64,000 nucleotides of DNA from Polaromonas sp. (GTDB lineage: Bacteria > Pseudomonadota > Gammaproteobacteria > Burkholderiales > Burkholderiaceae_C): assembly GCF_012927485.1 (NCBI RefSeq), contig NZ_JABBPC010000004.1, positions 1 through 64,000 of the forward strand. The letters are read 5' to 3'. A program made the translations under genes and the position numbers. Under the pieces are notes generated by a model. The model was not told where the DNA came from. It made no database searches and saw nothing but the letters and a program-made list of their open reading frames with translations. Shown in pieces: positions 52,660-64,000 of this stretch (positions are counted from its first letter, which is position 1; every line of letters begins with the position of its first letter).

Positions 52660-54018
52660 ATGCTTGAAAAATTAACTTCCGCTGATACGGAGAAATCGCC
52701 TTTGGCAAAAGTTGAGAAATTGACAGCGGTCAAAGGCATGAACGATATTTTGCCGCCTGATTCAGCTCGTTGGGAATGGCTTGAAGAGAAAGTCCGCTCC
52801 CTGATGGGGCGCTATGCCTACCGAAACATCCGTACGCCCATTCTTGAGCACACCCAGCTGTTTGTGCGCGGTATTGGCGAGGTCACCGACATTGTTGAAA
52901 AGGAAATGTATTCTTTTGACGACCGCGCAGACAAATATGGCGACCGCGATCATCTGACCATGCGCCCAGAGAATACGGCAAGCGTCGTTCGTGCGGTTAC
53001 GGAGCACAACCTGCTCTACGACGGCGGTAAACGCCTCTATTACATGGGCCCCATGTTTCGTCGTGAACGGCCGCAGCGTGGCCGTTACCGGCAGTTCCAT
53101 CAGATCGGAGCGGAGGCCTTGGGTTTTTCTGGCCCTGAGGTTGACGCCGAGTTGATTCTGCTGGCGGCTGCACTCTGGAAGGAACTCGGCCTGACCGACT
53201 GGCGCCTGGAAATAAACAGTTTGGGGCAGCCCGAAGAACGCGCTGAACACCGTATCCAGCTCATCGCCCATTTTGAGCAGCATGCAGACGCGCTGGACGA
53301 CGAGGCGCACAGACGTCTGTACACCAATCCACTGCGAATTCTGGATAGTAAAAACCCAGCGATGAAGGCAGTGATCGAAAGTGCTCCCCGCTTAATTGAT
53401 TTTCTGGGGTCCCAGTCGCTGGCCCATTTTGACGGGCTGAAAGCGATCCTCGACGCAAACTCAATTCAGTGGACAGTGAATCCTCGATTGGTGCGGGGGT
53501 TGGATTATTACAACCTGACGGTTTTTGAATTTATGACCGACAGGTTGGGTGCGCAAGGCACCATTTGCGCCGGTGGACGTTATGACTATTTGATGGAGCA
53601 GATGGGTGGAAAGGCCGCTCCCGCTGTTGGATGGGCGCTGGGGGTCGAGCGCGTACTCGAACTCATTAGGGAGCAAGGCGAAACCGTAGCGCTTTCTGTG
53701 CCGGACGCCTATGCAGTGATTCCCGAGGCATCGAATCTGTCGGTCGCCTTGCAAACGTTACAGGCTTTGCGTGCGGCCGGAGTGAGTGTACAGATGCACG
53801 CCAGGCTTAGCACTGAGGAGATGGGCACCATGAAATCGCAATTCAAGAAAGCCGATGGCAGCGGTGCAAGATTCGCGCTGATTTTTGGCGCGAGTGAGCT
53901 TGCTGGCGGCTGCGTCGCCGTCAAACCTTTACGGGGTGATAAAGCCGAGGCCGCGCAGGCCCAAACGCTTCAGCCACTCGACAATGTGCTGGCCTGGGCT
54001 CACACCTTACGAAGCTAA
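52660..54018 (+). CDS. hisS: Histidine-tRNA ligase
   Basis: This 452-residue class II aminoacyl-tRNA synthetase has motif 1 around [18 protein letters not shown], motif 2 [20 protein letters not shown], the HisRS signature [17 protein letters not shown], and motif 3 in [15 protein letters not shown]. The first 20 residues ([13 protein letters not shown]..) are a small extension before the usual [14 protein letters not shown]. It is in the ispG-hisS-yfgM-bamB-der order typical of proteobacteria. Confidence 0.96.
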   Translation: MLEKLTSADTEKSPLAKVEKLTAVKGMNDILPPDSARWEWLEEKVRSLMGRYAYRNIRTPILEHTQLFVRGIGEVTDIVEKEMYSFDDRADKYGDRDHLTMRPENTASVVRAVTEHNLLYDGGKRLYYMGPMFRRERPQRGRYRQFHQIGAEALGFSGPEVDAELILLAAALWKELGLTDWRLEINSLGQPEERAEHRIQLIAHFEQHADALDDEAHRRLYTNPLRILDSKNPAMKAVIESAPRLIDFLGSQSLAHFDGLKAILDANSIQWTVNPRLVRGLDYYNLTVFEFMTDRLGAQGTICAGGRYDYLMEQMGGKAAPAVGWALGVERVLELIREQGETVALSVPDAYAVIPEASNLSVALQTLQALRAAGVSVQMHARLSTEEMGTMKSQFKKADGSGARFALIFGASELAGGCVAVKPLRGDKAEAAQAQTLQPLDNVLAWAHTLRS

Positions 54019-54104
54019 GCGGGAGGGCGGAGGTTCACACCTGCCCTTTACAATCAATCCAATTCAATCCGCGCCGTTATCGGGCAGAAACAAGCAGCTT
54101 TTTT

Positions 54105-54800
54105 ATGGCAAAACATCTCGATTTAGAAGAACAGGAACAGCTTGACGAGCTCAAGCACTTCTGGAAGCAATACGGGGATCTGATTACTTGGGCATTGATT
54201 GCAGTTTTAGGTGCCTTTGCAGCGTGGAACGGCTATCAATACTGGCAGCGTAATCAGGCGGCGCAGGCTGCAGTGATGTATGACGAGGTCGAACGTGCGG
54301 TGCAATCGGGCGAATTAGCGAGGATTGATCGGTCACTGTCTGACATGAAAAACCGTTTTGGCAGCACGACTTACGCCGAGCAAGCCAGCTTGCTGGCCGC
54401 CAAGGCCTATTACGACAAAGGTAATGCGGAGGCTTCCCGCGCCGCTTTGAGCTGGGTCGCCGAGCAATCGTCGGATGAAGGCTACAAAGCCACGGCCAAA
54501 TTGCGCCTTGCAGGTCTTCTTTTAGAAAAGAAAGACTATGCCGAAGCCCTTCACCAGGTCTCTGGTTCTTTTCCAAAGGACTTTGCGGCACTTGCTGCTG
54601 ATCGGCGCGGCGACATTCTGGCGACGCAAGGCAAAAAAAGCGAGGCTAAAACTGAATATGAAAAAGCCTATCAAGGCCTTGACGAGCGCGCTGAATACCG
54701 ACGGCTGGTAGAGGTTAAGTTGAATACATTGGGAGTCGATCCCGCTGCAGCAAAAGTCCAGTCAAATACGACTGCATCCAATTCTGAGGTAAAGAAGTGA
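54105..54800 (+). CDS. YfgM family tetratricopeptide protein
   Basis: This 231-residue protein has one membrane anchor near residues 25-45 (LITWALIAVLGAFAAWNGYQYW). Periplasmic TPR-like helices follow, with AADRRGDILATQGKKSEAKTEYEKAY. E. coli YfgM associates with the SecYEG translocon and periplasmic chaperones, and with PpiD. Its stop overlaps the bamB GTG start by 4 bases, as usual for this pair. Confidence 0.9.
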   Translation: MAKHLDLEEQEQLDELKHFWKQYGDLITWALIAVLGAFAAWNGYQYWQRNQAAQAAVMYDEVERAVQSGELARIDRSLSDMKNRFGSTTYAEQASLLAAKAYYDKGNAEASRAALSWVAEQSSDEGYKATAKLRLAGLLLEKKDYAEALHQVSGSFPKDFAALAADRRGDILATQGKKSEAKTEYEKAYQGLDERAEYRRLVEVKLNTLGVDPAAAKVQSNTTASNSEVKK

Positions 54801-55942
54801 ATAACCAGTCTAAAAGTCCTCGGGCCCTTTCAGTTGGCGCACCATTAGCGCTTATCGTAGTAGCGTTTCTGAGTGGTTGTTTTGGCGGTGCAACCAAACC
54901 ACAACCGGCAGAACTGCAGCCAGTAACGGCACTGGCGTCGGCTCGCCAGAGTTGGAACAGTCGCATCGGAAAGGTGGATTTTCCGCTTGAAGTGAGTGTC
55001 TCCGGTGACAGCGTAGCTGTCGCAAGCAGTGAGGGCACGGTAGCCTTGCTGGAGGCTAAAACCGGCCGCGACCTTTGGCGTGTCGCCCTCAACACGCCCA
55101 TCGCAGCAGGTGTCGGGAGCGACGGAAAAGTTGTCGCGGTAGTGACAAAAGCCAACGAAGTCATCGCACTGCAGGACGGGCGCGAGCTTTGGCGTCAAAA
55201 GCTTAGCGCTCAAGCCTTCACCGCGCCCTTTGTGGCAGGTGCACGCGTATTTGTATTGGCTGCGGACCGTTCGGTCAATGCCTTTGACGGCCAGACGGGC
55301 CGTAAGCTGTGGGTCCAGCAGCGTCCCAGCGAGCCGTTGGTGCTTCGCCAGTCTGGCGTGATGCTGGCTGTTGGCGACACGCTGGTGGTTGGTCTGTCCG
55401 GTCGCCTGGCGGGTCTCAATCCTGCCAACGGCAGTATTCGATGGGAAACGCCGATTGCTTCACCCCGTGGCATCAATGATGTGGAGCGCCTTGTTGATCT
55501 GGTAGGGCGCGTCAGCAGGGAAGGCGATAACGTGTGCGTGCGGGCTTTTCAGGCCACCATAGGTTGCGTCAACGCCGCCAGCGGAAATTTGCTCTGGACC
55601 AAGCCCGCCAATGGCGTACAAGGAATACATGGGGACGATCGCCTGCTGTTCGGCACGGAAACCGACGGAACGGTGATTGCCTGGCGTCGCGCTGACGGCG
55701 AGAAAGTCTGGTCAACAGATCGTCTGCGTTACCGTAGCCTCACCGCTCCTTTAGTGGCGGGACGTTCTGTGGTCGTTGGCGATTTCACGGGTTTTATCCA
55801 TCTACTGTCCCGCGATGACGGCACTTTGCTGAATCGATTGCCCACCGACGGATCGGCGATCGTTGCCTCCCCCGTGCTAGCTGGCAACACGCTCATTGCG
55901 GTAACCCATAATGGCGGCGTGTACGGCTTTCAACCCGAATAA
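54797..55942 (+). CDS. bamB: Outer membrane protein assembly factor BamB
   Basis: This 381-residue lipoprotein has a signal sequence ending FLSGCFGG (Cys28) and an eight-bladed beta-propeller built from PQQ-like repeats, e.g. VALLEAKTGRDLWRVALN, VNAFDGQTGRKLWVQQ and VIAWRRADGEKVWSTDRLRY. BamB helps the BAM complex at the outer membrane. The start is GTG, coupled to yfgM. der begins 26 bases later. Confidence 0.94.
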   Translation: MNNQSKSPRALSVGAPLALIVVAFLSGCFGGATKPQPAELQPVTALASARQSWNSRIGKVDFPLEVSVSGDSVAVASSEGTVALLEAKTGRDLWRVALNTPIAAGVGSDGKVVAVVTKANEVIALQDGRELWRQKLSAQAFTAPFVAGARVFVLAADRSVNAFDGQTGRKLWVQQRPSEPLVLRQSGVMLAVGDTLVVGLSGRLAGLNPANGSIRWETPIASPRGINDVERLVDLVGRVSREGDNVCVRAFQATIGCVNAASGNLLWTKPANGVQGIHGDDRLLFGTETDGTVIAWRRADGEKVWSTDRLRYRSLTAPLVAGRSVVVGDFTGFIHLLSRDDGTLLNRLPTDGSAIVASPVLAGNTLIAVTHNGGVYGFQPE

Positions 55943-55968
55943 CATCCGCCTAACTAAAAATTGTATTC

Positions 55969-57312
55969 ATGAAACCTGTGATTGCGCTGGTAGGCCGCCC
56001 GAATGTGGGTAAGTCGACGATTTTCAATCGGCTGACCAAGACGAGGGATGCGATCGTGGCCGACTTCGCCGGGCTGACCCGTGACCGTCATTATGGCAAT
56101 GGCGATTTGGGAATCCACGAGTACATCGTTATCGATACAGGTGGTTTTGAGCCTGACGCCGCTACGGGCATTTATAAGGAAATGGCCAAGCAAACCCGGC
56201 AGGCCGTCGCAGAGGCCGACGTAGTAATTTTTGTCGTCGACGCCCGGGCGGGCATTAGCGCCCAAGACTATGACATCGCCAAGTACCTACGCAAGTTGGG
56301 AAAGCCGACTCTGCTCACGGCCAACAAGGCAGAAGGCATGACAGAGGGCGTTCAATTTTCCGAATTCTTCGAACTTGGGTTGGGAGAGGTTTTGCCGGTT
56401 TCCGCGTCTCACGGCCAAGGCATGCGCTCGCTGGTGGATCTTGCGCTGGCTCCTCTTGCTCTGGCAGACCCCGAAGAAGACGTCGAACCGCAGGACCCTA
56501 GCGTCATCAAACTCGCCGTGGCGGGCCGCCCCAACGTCGGAAAATCCACGCTGATCAACACCTGGCTCGGGGAGGAACGTCTGGTGGCATTCGATTTGCC
56601 CGGAACTACCCGTGACGCAATTTCCGTCCCTTTTGAACGAGACGGTCAAAAGTTTGAGCTTATTGACACCGCTGGGCTACGGCGTAAAGGTAAGGTTTTC
56701 GAAGCGATCGAAAAATTTTCTGTTGTCAAGACCTTGCAGGCCATTGAAAGTGCGAACGTCGTCTTGCTACTGCTTGACGCGACGCAGGGTGTGACTGATC
56801 AGGACGCCCATATCGCAGGCTACATACTTGAAAGTGGTCGTGCGGTAGTGGTGGCCATCAACAAATCCGATGCAGTTGATGGCTACCAGCGCGAACTACT
56901 TGAGCGCTCAATTGAGACACGATTGGGTTTTTTGAAATTTGCATCGATTCTCCCGATCTCGGCCATCAAGCGTCAAGGATTGGGCCCCGTTTGGAAATCT
57001 ATCGTTCAAGCTCACGCGTCGGCCAATCGCAAGATGTCCACGCCGGTGCTGACGCGCCTGCTGTTGGAAGCGGTGCAGTTTCAGCAACCCCAGCGTTCGG
57101 GTATCTTCCGGCCCAAGCTACGGTATGCCCACCAAGGCGGAATGAATCCACCGATCATCATTGTTCATGGCAACTCGCTGGAGCATGTCACAGAGGCCTA
57201 CAAGCGTTACCTGGAAGGGCGGTTTCGTAAAGCGTTCGAGTTAGTCGGAACGCCACTGCGCATTCAGATGAAAAGTTCACAAAATCCCTTCGCGGGTAAG
57301 GAATCAACTTAG
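55969..57312 (+). CDS. der: Ribosome biogenesis GTPase Der (EngA)
   Basis: This 447-residue protein has two tandem GTPase domains: G1 GRPNVGKST near residue 8 and again GRPNVGKST near 184, with DTGGF/DTAGL switch motifs and NKAE/NKSD as the G4 motifs. A C-terminal KH-like domain ends [16 protein letters not shown]. It is essential for 50S assembly. It is in the bamB-der-hfq-hflX order of this group. Confidence 0.96.
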   Translation: MKPVIALVGRPNVGKSTIFNRLTKTRDAIVADFAGLTRDRHYGNGDLGIHEYIVIDTGGFEPDAATGIYKEMAKQTRQAVAEADVVIFVVDARAGISAQDYDIAKYLRKLGKPTLLTANKAEGMTEGVQFSEFFELGLGEVLPVSASHGQGMRSLVDLALAPLALADPEEDVEPQDPSVIKLAVAGRPNVGKSTLINTWLGEERLVAFDLPGTTRDAISVPFERDGQKFELIDTAGLRRKGKVFEAIEKFSVVKTLQAIESANVVLLLLDATQGVTDQDAHIAGYILESGRAVVVAINKSDAVDGYQRELLERSIETRLGFLKFASILPISAIKRQGLGPVWKSIVQAHASANRKMSTPVLTRLLLEAVQFQQPQRSGIFRPKLRYAHQGGMNPPIIIVHGNSLEHVTEAYKRYLEGRFRKAFELVGTPLRIQMKSSQNPFAGKEST

Positions 57313-57380
57313 GACTACACGCCGGTCAGATCGGCTGTGGTAAGGTCATCATCTCTTCATTTTCAAACACGGAAAATATC

Positions 57381-57632
57381 GTGAGCAACAACAAAAGCCA
57401 GCTGCTTCAGGACCCATTTCTCAACACCTTGCGTCGTGAGCACGTTCCTGTTTCAATTTATCTCGTTAACGGGATTAAATTACAGGGCCAAATCGAATCG
57501 TTCGATCAATATGTAGTGCTTCTCCGCAATACTGTGACTCAAATGGTTTACAAGCACGCCATTTCTACCATCGTTCCCGGTCGCGCGGTTAGCTTCGCGA
57601 CCGGAGACCCTGAAGAAAGTCTCGCCACCTGA
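57381..57632 (+). CDS. hfq: RNA chaperone Hfq
   Basis: This 83-residue Sm-fold hexamer mediates small-RNA/mRNA pairing. Sm1 is in [23 protein letters not shown] and Sm2 is in [17 protein letters not shown], where YKHAIST replaces the more common YKHAIST/S core with no loss of key residues. The start is GTG 57381. It sits 17 bases before hflX, the standard hfq-hflX-hflK-hflC layout. Confidence 0.97.
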   Translation: MSNNKSQLLQDPFLNTLRREHVPVSIYLVNGIKLQGQIESFDQYVVLLRNTVTQMVYKHAISTIVPGRAVSFATGDPEESLAT

Positions 57633-57649
57633 GCGCGTACGATGTTCCA

Positions 57650-58810
57650 GTGAAAACAAAAGCGCTCGTCCTTTTGGTCGGGGTAGATTTGGGGTTGCCA
57701 AATTTCGATGCCGGTCTGCAGGAACTTGGGTTGCTCGCGCAAACCGCAGGCTTGCAGCCGGTTGCTCGCGTAACATGCAAGCGCAAGGCTCCCGACGCCG
57801 CCCTGTTCATTGGTACCGGTAAGGCCGATGAGATAAAAATGCTGGCATTGGACGCTGGCGCCACAGAAATCTTATTCGATCAGTCGCTCAGCCCCGCCCA
57901 GCAACGCAATCTGGAGCGGCATCTGGAACTGCCGGTAAACGACCGGACCCTGCTAATTCTGGAAATTTTTGCCCAGCGCGCCCGCAGTCACGAGGGCAAA
58001 CTTCAAGTCGAACTGGCCCGGCTACAGTACGTGTCAACGCGCTTAGTCCGGCGCTGGTCCCATCTTGAGCGGCAGACTGGTGGCGCGGGTGTGCGGGGCG
58101 GTCCTGGTGAGAAACAGATTGAGCTCGACAAACGTATGATTGGTGACGCCATCAAGCGCACCAAAGAACGTTTGGAAAAAGTCAAGAAGCAGCGGCAAAC
58201 GCAACGAAAACAGCGGGAACGGCGCAACTCATTCACGATTTCTCTGGTGGGGTACACCAATGCTGGAAAATCCACGCTGTTTAACACGTTGGTGAAAGCG
58301 CGCGCTTACACGGCCGACCAGTTATTTGCCACGCTCGATACGACCACAAGGCAACTGTATCTGGGAGATGTTGCGCGTTCGGTTTCCCTGTCTGACACAG
58401 TCGGTTTTATCCGCGACTTGCCGCATGGGCTGATTGACGCTTTCGCCGCGACGCTGCAGGAGGCTGTAGATGCAGACTTGCTGCTGCATGTTGTGGACGG
58501 CTCCAGTCCTGATTATTTGGAGCAAATTGAACAAGTGCAGCGTGTTTTGTCCGAGATTGGAGCCGCTGACGTGCCGCAGATACTGGTGTTTAACAAGCTG
58601 GATGCTATTGAAAAAGGAAGCTTACCCCTGCACATAAGCGGCACGTTTGATCTCAAGGACGCACTCGGAGGCTCGAGTCGGCGCGTGGAACGGGTATTTC
58701 TCAGCGCTCAAACAGGTGAAGGTGTCTCCTTATTGCGCGAACTTCTGGTCAGTCATGCGGCAAGTATGCCAACAGACGAAATGCCCCAAACGTCCGATGA
58801 TCTTGCCTGA
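57650..58810 (+). CDS. hflX: Ribosome-associated GTPase HflX
   Basis: This 386-residue GTPase rescues stalled or heat-damaged ribosomes. The N-terminal HflX domain ends with the glycine-rich GGAGVRGGPGEKQIELDKR near 145. A coiled coil full of K/R/E/Q follows, then the G domain with G1 VGYTNAGKST near 202, SLSDTVGFI (G3) and NKLD (G4). The start is GTG 57650; no better ATG is present. Confidence 0.95.
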   Translation: MKTKALVLLVGVDLGLPNFDAGLQELGLLAQTAGLQPVARVTCKRKAPDAALFIGTGKADEIKMLALDAGATEILFDQSLSPAQQRNLERHLELPVNDRTLLILEIFAQRARSHEGKLQVELARLQYVSTRLVRRWSHLERQTGGAGVRGGPGEKQIELDKRMIGDAIKRTKERLEKVKKQRQTQRKQRERRNSFTISLVGYTNAGKSTLFNTLVKARAYTADQLFATLDTTTRQLYLGDVARSVSLSDTVGFIRDLPHGLIDAFAATLQEAVDADLLLHVVDGSSPDYLEQIEQVQRVLSEIGAADVPQILVFNKLDAIEKGSLPLHISGTFDLKDALGGSSRRVERVFLSAQTGEGVSLLRELLVSHAASMPTDEMPQTSDDLA

Positions 58811-58867
58811 TCTGGTAATTTTATTTGTCACAATGTCGATGTAATAAAAAAAAGTGAGTATCTTTTC

Positions 58868-60286
58868 ATGAATCTGAACCCCGTGCTGCAGTCGTTGACT
58901 ACTTTCTCAGGCCGGCTCAAACAACGCGTTCAAGGCATGTTCAATCTCAATGATCCGCGTTGGGGTCGGGACGACGATAAACCGATGTCCGACGAACCCA
59001 AGCCAGACACTCCTAACGACGACAAGCTGCCACCCCGACCCGTCAATCGACCACAGGGTAAGGGCCCGAATCAAGGCCCGCCTGATCTGGACGAACTCTG
59101 GCGCGATTTCAATCGCAAGTTGGGAGGGCTGTTTGGCGGCGGAAAAAATGGCGGCAATTCTGGAAGTAACCGGGGCGGCTTCGGTGGTGGCAACGGCGGT
59201 GGATTTCAGCCCGACATGAAAAGTGCCGGCATCGGCGTTGGACTCATTGCCAGTGTGGCTGTGCTGATCTGGCTGGGCACCGGATTTTTCATTGTGCAGG
59301 AGGGCCAGCAGGCGGTTATAACCCAGTTTGGCAAATACCAGTCAACAGTGGGCGCGGGATTTAACTGGCGCTTACCTTATCCCATACAGCGCCAAGAAGT
59401 TGTGGTGGTGACCCAGATTCGTTCGGTCGACGTAGGCCGGGACTCAATCATCAAGGCAACCGGGCTGCGCGAGTCCGCAATGCTCACCGAAGACGAGAAC
59501 ATTGTCGAAATCAAGTTTGCAGTGCAATACCGCTTGAACGATGCCCGCGCTTATCTGTTCGAAAGCAAGGATCCCGCCAGTGCCGTGGTTCAGGCTGCCG
59601 AAACGTCCGTGCGTGAAGTCGTCGGCAAAATGAAAATGGATTCAGCACTGGCCGAAGAACGCGATCAAATCGCGCCGCGCGTGCGGGTCCTGATGCAGAC
59701 TATCCTGGACCGCTACAAAGTCGGCGTGGAAGTGGTCGGTATTAACCTGCAGCAAAGCGGTGTACGTCCTCCAGAGCAGGTGCAGGCCGCATTTGATGAT
59801 GTGCTCAAAGCCGGCCAGGAACGAGAGCGTTCCAAGAACGAAGCGCAAGCCTACGCTAACGACGTGATCCCTCGTGCGGTGGGTTCGGCCTCGCGCCTCA
59901 AGGAGGAATCAGACGCCTACAAAGCGCGCATTGTGGCGCAAGCCCAAGGCGATTCGCAGCGTTTCCGCTCGGTATTGACTGAGTACCAAAAAGCACCGCA
60001 GGTCACTCGTGACCGTATGTATATCGATGCCATGCAGCAGGTCTACACCAACGTTTCCAAGGTGCTGGTGGAATCGCGGCAGGGATCCAACCTGTTATAC
60101 CTTCCACTTGACAAACTCATGCAGATGACTTCGCCAGGCGCTGCTGCAACCGGAGCCGACACGTCGATGCTTCCGGGCGGTAGTACCTCGTCTTCCGCGG
60201 CGGCACCCGCCCTGCCTACCAACGGACTGCCTCTTGACGCCCGCGCCCGTGATGCGTCTCGTACCCGCGACCGTGAAACCCGTTAA
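58868..60286 (+). CDS. hflK: FtsH protease regulator HflK
   Basis: This 472-residue SPFH/stomatin-domain membrane protein has an N-terminal cytoplasmic part with a proline- and glycine-rich stretch (up to about residue 115, GGGKNGGNSGSNRGGFGGGN). One membrane helix lies near 122-140, and the SPFH domain (EGQQAVITQFGKYQSTVGAGFNWRLPYP) and coiled coil follow. With HflC it forms the cage around FtsH and limits its access to membrane substrates. It is followed 11 bases later by hflC. Confidence 0.94.
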   Translation: MNLNPVLQSLTTFSGRLKQRVQGMFNLNDPRWGRDDDKPMSDEPKPDTPNDDKLPPRPVNRPQGKGPNQGPPDLDELWRDFNRKLGGLFGGGKNGGNSGSNRGGFGGGNGGGFQPDMKSAGIGVGLIASVAVLIWLGTGFFIVQEGQQAVITQFGKYQSTVGAGFNWRLPYPIQRQEVVVVTQIRSVDVGRDSIIKATGLRESAMLTEDENIVEIKFAVQYRLNDARAYLFESKDPASAVVQAAETSVREVVGKMKMDSALAEERDQIAPRVRVLMQTILDRYKVGVEVVGINLQQSGVRPPEQVQAAFDDVLKAGQERERSKNEAQAYANDVIPRAVGSASRLKEESDAYKARIVAQAQGDSQRFRSVLTEYQKAPQVTRDRMYIDAMQQVYTNVSKVLVESRQGSNLLYLPLDKLMQMTSPGAAATGADTSMLPGGSTSSSAAAPALPTNGLPLDARARDASRTRDRETR

Positions 60287-60297
60287 GGAAGATAAAA

Positions 60298-61200
60298 GTG
60301 AATAGAGTTGGATTTATTGTTTCTTCGTTGCTGGTGGCCTTGGCGCTCATCAGTTCCACTCTCTTTGTTGTCGACCAGCGCCAATTTGGTGTGGTGTACG
60401 CATTAGGCCAGATCAAGGATGTGATCACCGAGCCCGGCCTTCATGTGAAGTTGCCGCCGCCGTTTCAAAACGTTTCGTACCTCGACAAGCGGCTGCTTGT
60501 TTTGAACAGTGCGGATACAGAGCCAATGCTGACTGCTGAAAAGCAACGTGTGGTCATCGACTGGTATGTTCGATGGCGCATCACTCAGCCGACCGACTAC
60601 ATCCGAGTTGTTGGCTTAGATGAAAAGGCCGGTGCCAACCAGCTTAGTCGCGTAGTTCGAAATGCCTTCCAGGAAGCGATCAACAAACGCACGGTCAAGG
60701 AGTTGCTGTCTGTGAAACGAGAGGCTTTGATGACCGACGTAAAGCGGGAGGTGCTACAAGCGGTGCAAGGCACCCAGCCATGGGGCGTCGATGTGGTCGA
60801 TGTTCGGATCACGCGTGTTGACTATGTCGAAGCCATCACCGATTCCGTTTACAAACGCATGGTGGCTGAGCGCCAGCGGGTGGCTAATGAGCTCCGGTCT
60901 ACCGGTGCCGCCGAAGGTGAAAAAATTCGCGCTGATGCTGATCGCCAACGCGAAATCACCATTGCGAATGCTTATCGCGATGCCCAGAAAGTCAAAGGCG
61001 AAGGCGATGCAGAAGCTGCCCGTACCTACTCAGAATCGTTTGGGCGAGATCCTCAATTTGCCCAGTTCTACCGTAGCCTGGACGCTTACAAAGCGAGCTT
61101 CAGCAAGAAGACTGATGTCATGGTGCTCGATCCGTCTTCCGACTTTTTCAAGGCCATGCGAAGCTCCGGTAGTGGCACCCCGGCGTCCAATAAAAAATAA
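60298..61200 (+). CDS. hflC: FtsH protease regulator HflC
   Basis: This 300-residue SPFH protein has an N-terminal membrane helix (VGFIVSSLLVALALISSTLFVV). After it comes DQRQFGVVYALGQIKDVITEPGLHVKLPPPFQNV, then a coiled coil and the conserved end FYRSLDAYKASFSKKTDVMVLDP. It starts at GTG 60298. The partner HflK is directly upstream, and a DUF2065 gene follows 6 bases later, as in many beta- and gammaproteobacteria. Confidence 0.95.
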   Translation: MNRVGFIVSSLLVALALISSTLFVVDQRQFGVVYALGQIKDVITEPGLHVKLPPPFQNVSYLDKRLLVLNSADTEPMLTAEKQRVVIDWYVRWRITQPTDYIRVVGLDEKAGANQLSRVVRNAFQEAINKRTVKELLSVKREALMTDVKREVLQAVQGTQPWGVDVVDVRITRVDYVEAITDSVYKRMVAERQRVANELRSTGAAEGEKIRADADRQREITIANAYRDAQKVKGEGDAEAARTYSESFGRDPQFAQFYRSLDAYKASFSKKTDVMVLDPSSDFFKAMRSSGSGTPASNKK

Positions 61201-61206
61201 GCCGCA

Positions 61207-61395
61207 GTGATCGGCAATACGCTCTGGCAAGCTCTGGCCTTGGTGCTGGTGGTTGAAGGTCTGTTGCCGCTTATCTCGCCTGCGGGGTGGCGTCGGATGT
61301 TTGAACAGGTCCTCAGCCTAGGCAACGGACAGATCCGTTTTTTCGGGCTCTGCAGTATCGTCGCTGGCGTGATTTTCCTGCTGGTGCTGGCGTGA
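61207..61395 (+). CDS. DUF2065 family small membrane protein
   Basis: This 62-residue protein has two hydrophobic segments (LWQALALVLVVEGLLPLI and FFGLCSIVAGVIFLLVLA) joined by SPAGWRRMFEQVLSLGNGQI. This is the DUF2065 (YjeT) pattern. Genes of this family sit after hflC in many proteobacteria. The start is GTG 61207. Its role is unknown; a small modulator of the HflKC-FtsH complex is possible but not shown. Confidence 0.9.
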   Translation: MIGNTLWQALALVLVVEGLLPLISPAGWRRMFEQVLSLGNGQIRFFGLCSIVAGVIFLLVLA

Positions 61396-61536
61396 GTTGC
61401 AGGCCACAGGCACCGACCTCACCAGCCAGCGCAACTACTCGTGTTTACGGCTGACCGCCGCATCGTGCAGCCGGTAAGCGAAAAATGGGCGCCAAGCCCG
61501 GTAAAATCTTGTTTTTAACAGCCCGCAAAAATTACA

Positions 61537-64000
<2,464 letters not shown>

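Overview
The window is chromosomal DNA of a betaproteobacterium of the order Burkholderiales, most likely family Comamonadaceae (Polaromonas/Rhodoferax/Acidovorax-like). This rests on gene content and order: lptF-lptG-cbiX-cysB, pepA-holC, sucA-odhB-lpdA-zapE, and the run ndk-rlmN-pilF-rodZ-ispG-hisS-yfgM-bamB-der-hfq-hflX-hflK-hflC-hisZ-purA. I saw no prophage, plasmid, CRISPR, rRNA or tRNA signature. Most of the window is dense core genome with many 1-4 bp overlaps between genes.

Layout. 1-4527 (minus): fatty-acid or aromatic acyl-CoA catabolism, with an acyl-CoA dehydrogenase (cut by the window edge), an ACAD10-type phosphotransferase, a Crp/Fnr regulator, a crotonase lacking both hydratase glutamates, and a PaaH-type 3-hydroxyacyl-CoA dehydrogenase. 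4528-6586: an IS3-like transposase remnant and a polar amino acid ABC transporter (ATPase and permease) whose binding-protein gene looks decayed. 6587-13627: argA, a membrane protein with a degenerate GGDEF domain, hrpA, a bidirectional terminator and a 52-residue DUF3309 gene. 13717-18618 (minus): lptF-lptG-cbiX-cysB-aminotransferase. 18688-22407: pepA-holC-small ORF, then an orphan LivK-type binding protein with its own terminator. 22408-23230: insertion-sequence debris (a repeated IS end and a deleted, frameshifted IS5-family transposase). 23302-25458: a FimV-like protein.

25649-32900 is the most accessory-looking metabolic stretch: a D-2-hydroxyacid dehydrogenase, an HpaB/4-hydroxybutanoyl-CoA-dehydratase superfamily enzyme, a divergent TetR regulator with a palindrome between them, an isochorismatase-like hydrolase, an acryloyl-CoA reductase and propionyl-CoA synthetase. 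33045-39925: a structured sucA leader, the 2-oxoglutarate dehydrogenase genes, and zapE. A secreted coiled-coil protein of unknown function is coupled to zapE (39922-40581). 40589-47891: PP2C phosphatase, YdcH-like protein, DinG-type helicase, bamD, rluD, scpB and rluB. 48007-64000: the long plus-strand housekeeping run ending in a purA cut by the window edge.

I did not find a convincing new defence or mobile system. The best leads for unexplained biology are the zapE-coupled coiled-coil protein, the HpaB-like enzyme that keeps only part of the iron-sulfur ligand set of its dehydratase relatives, the sucA leader RNA, and the decayed solute-binding protein of an otherwise intact transporter.
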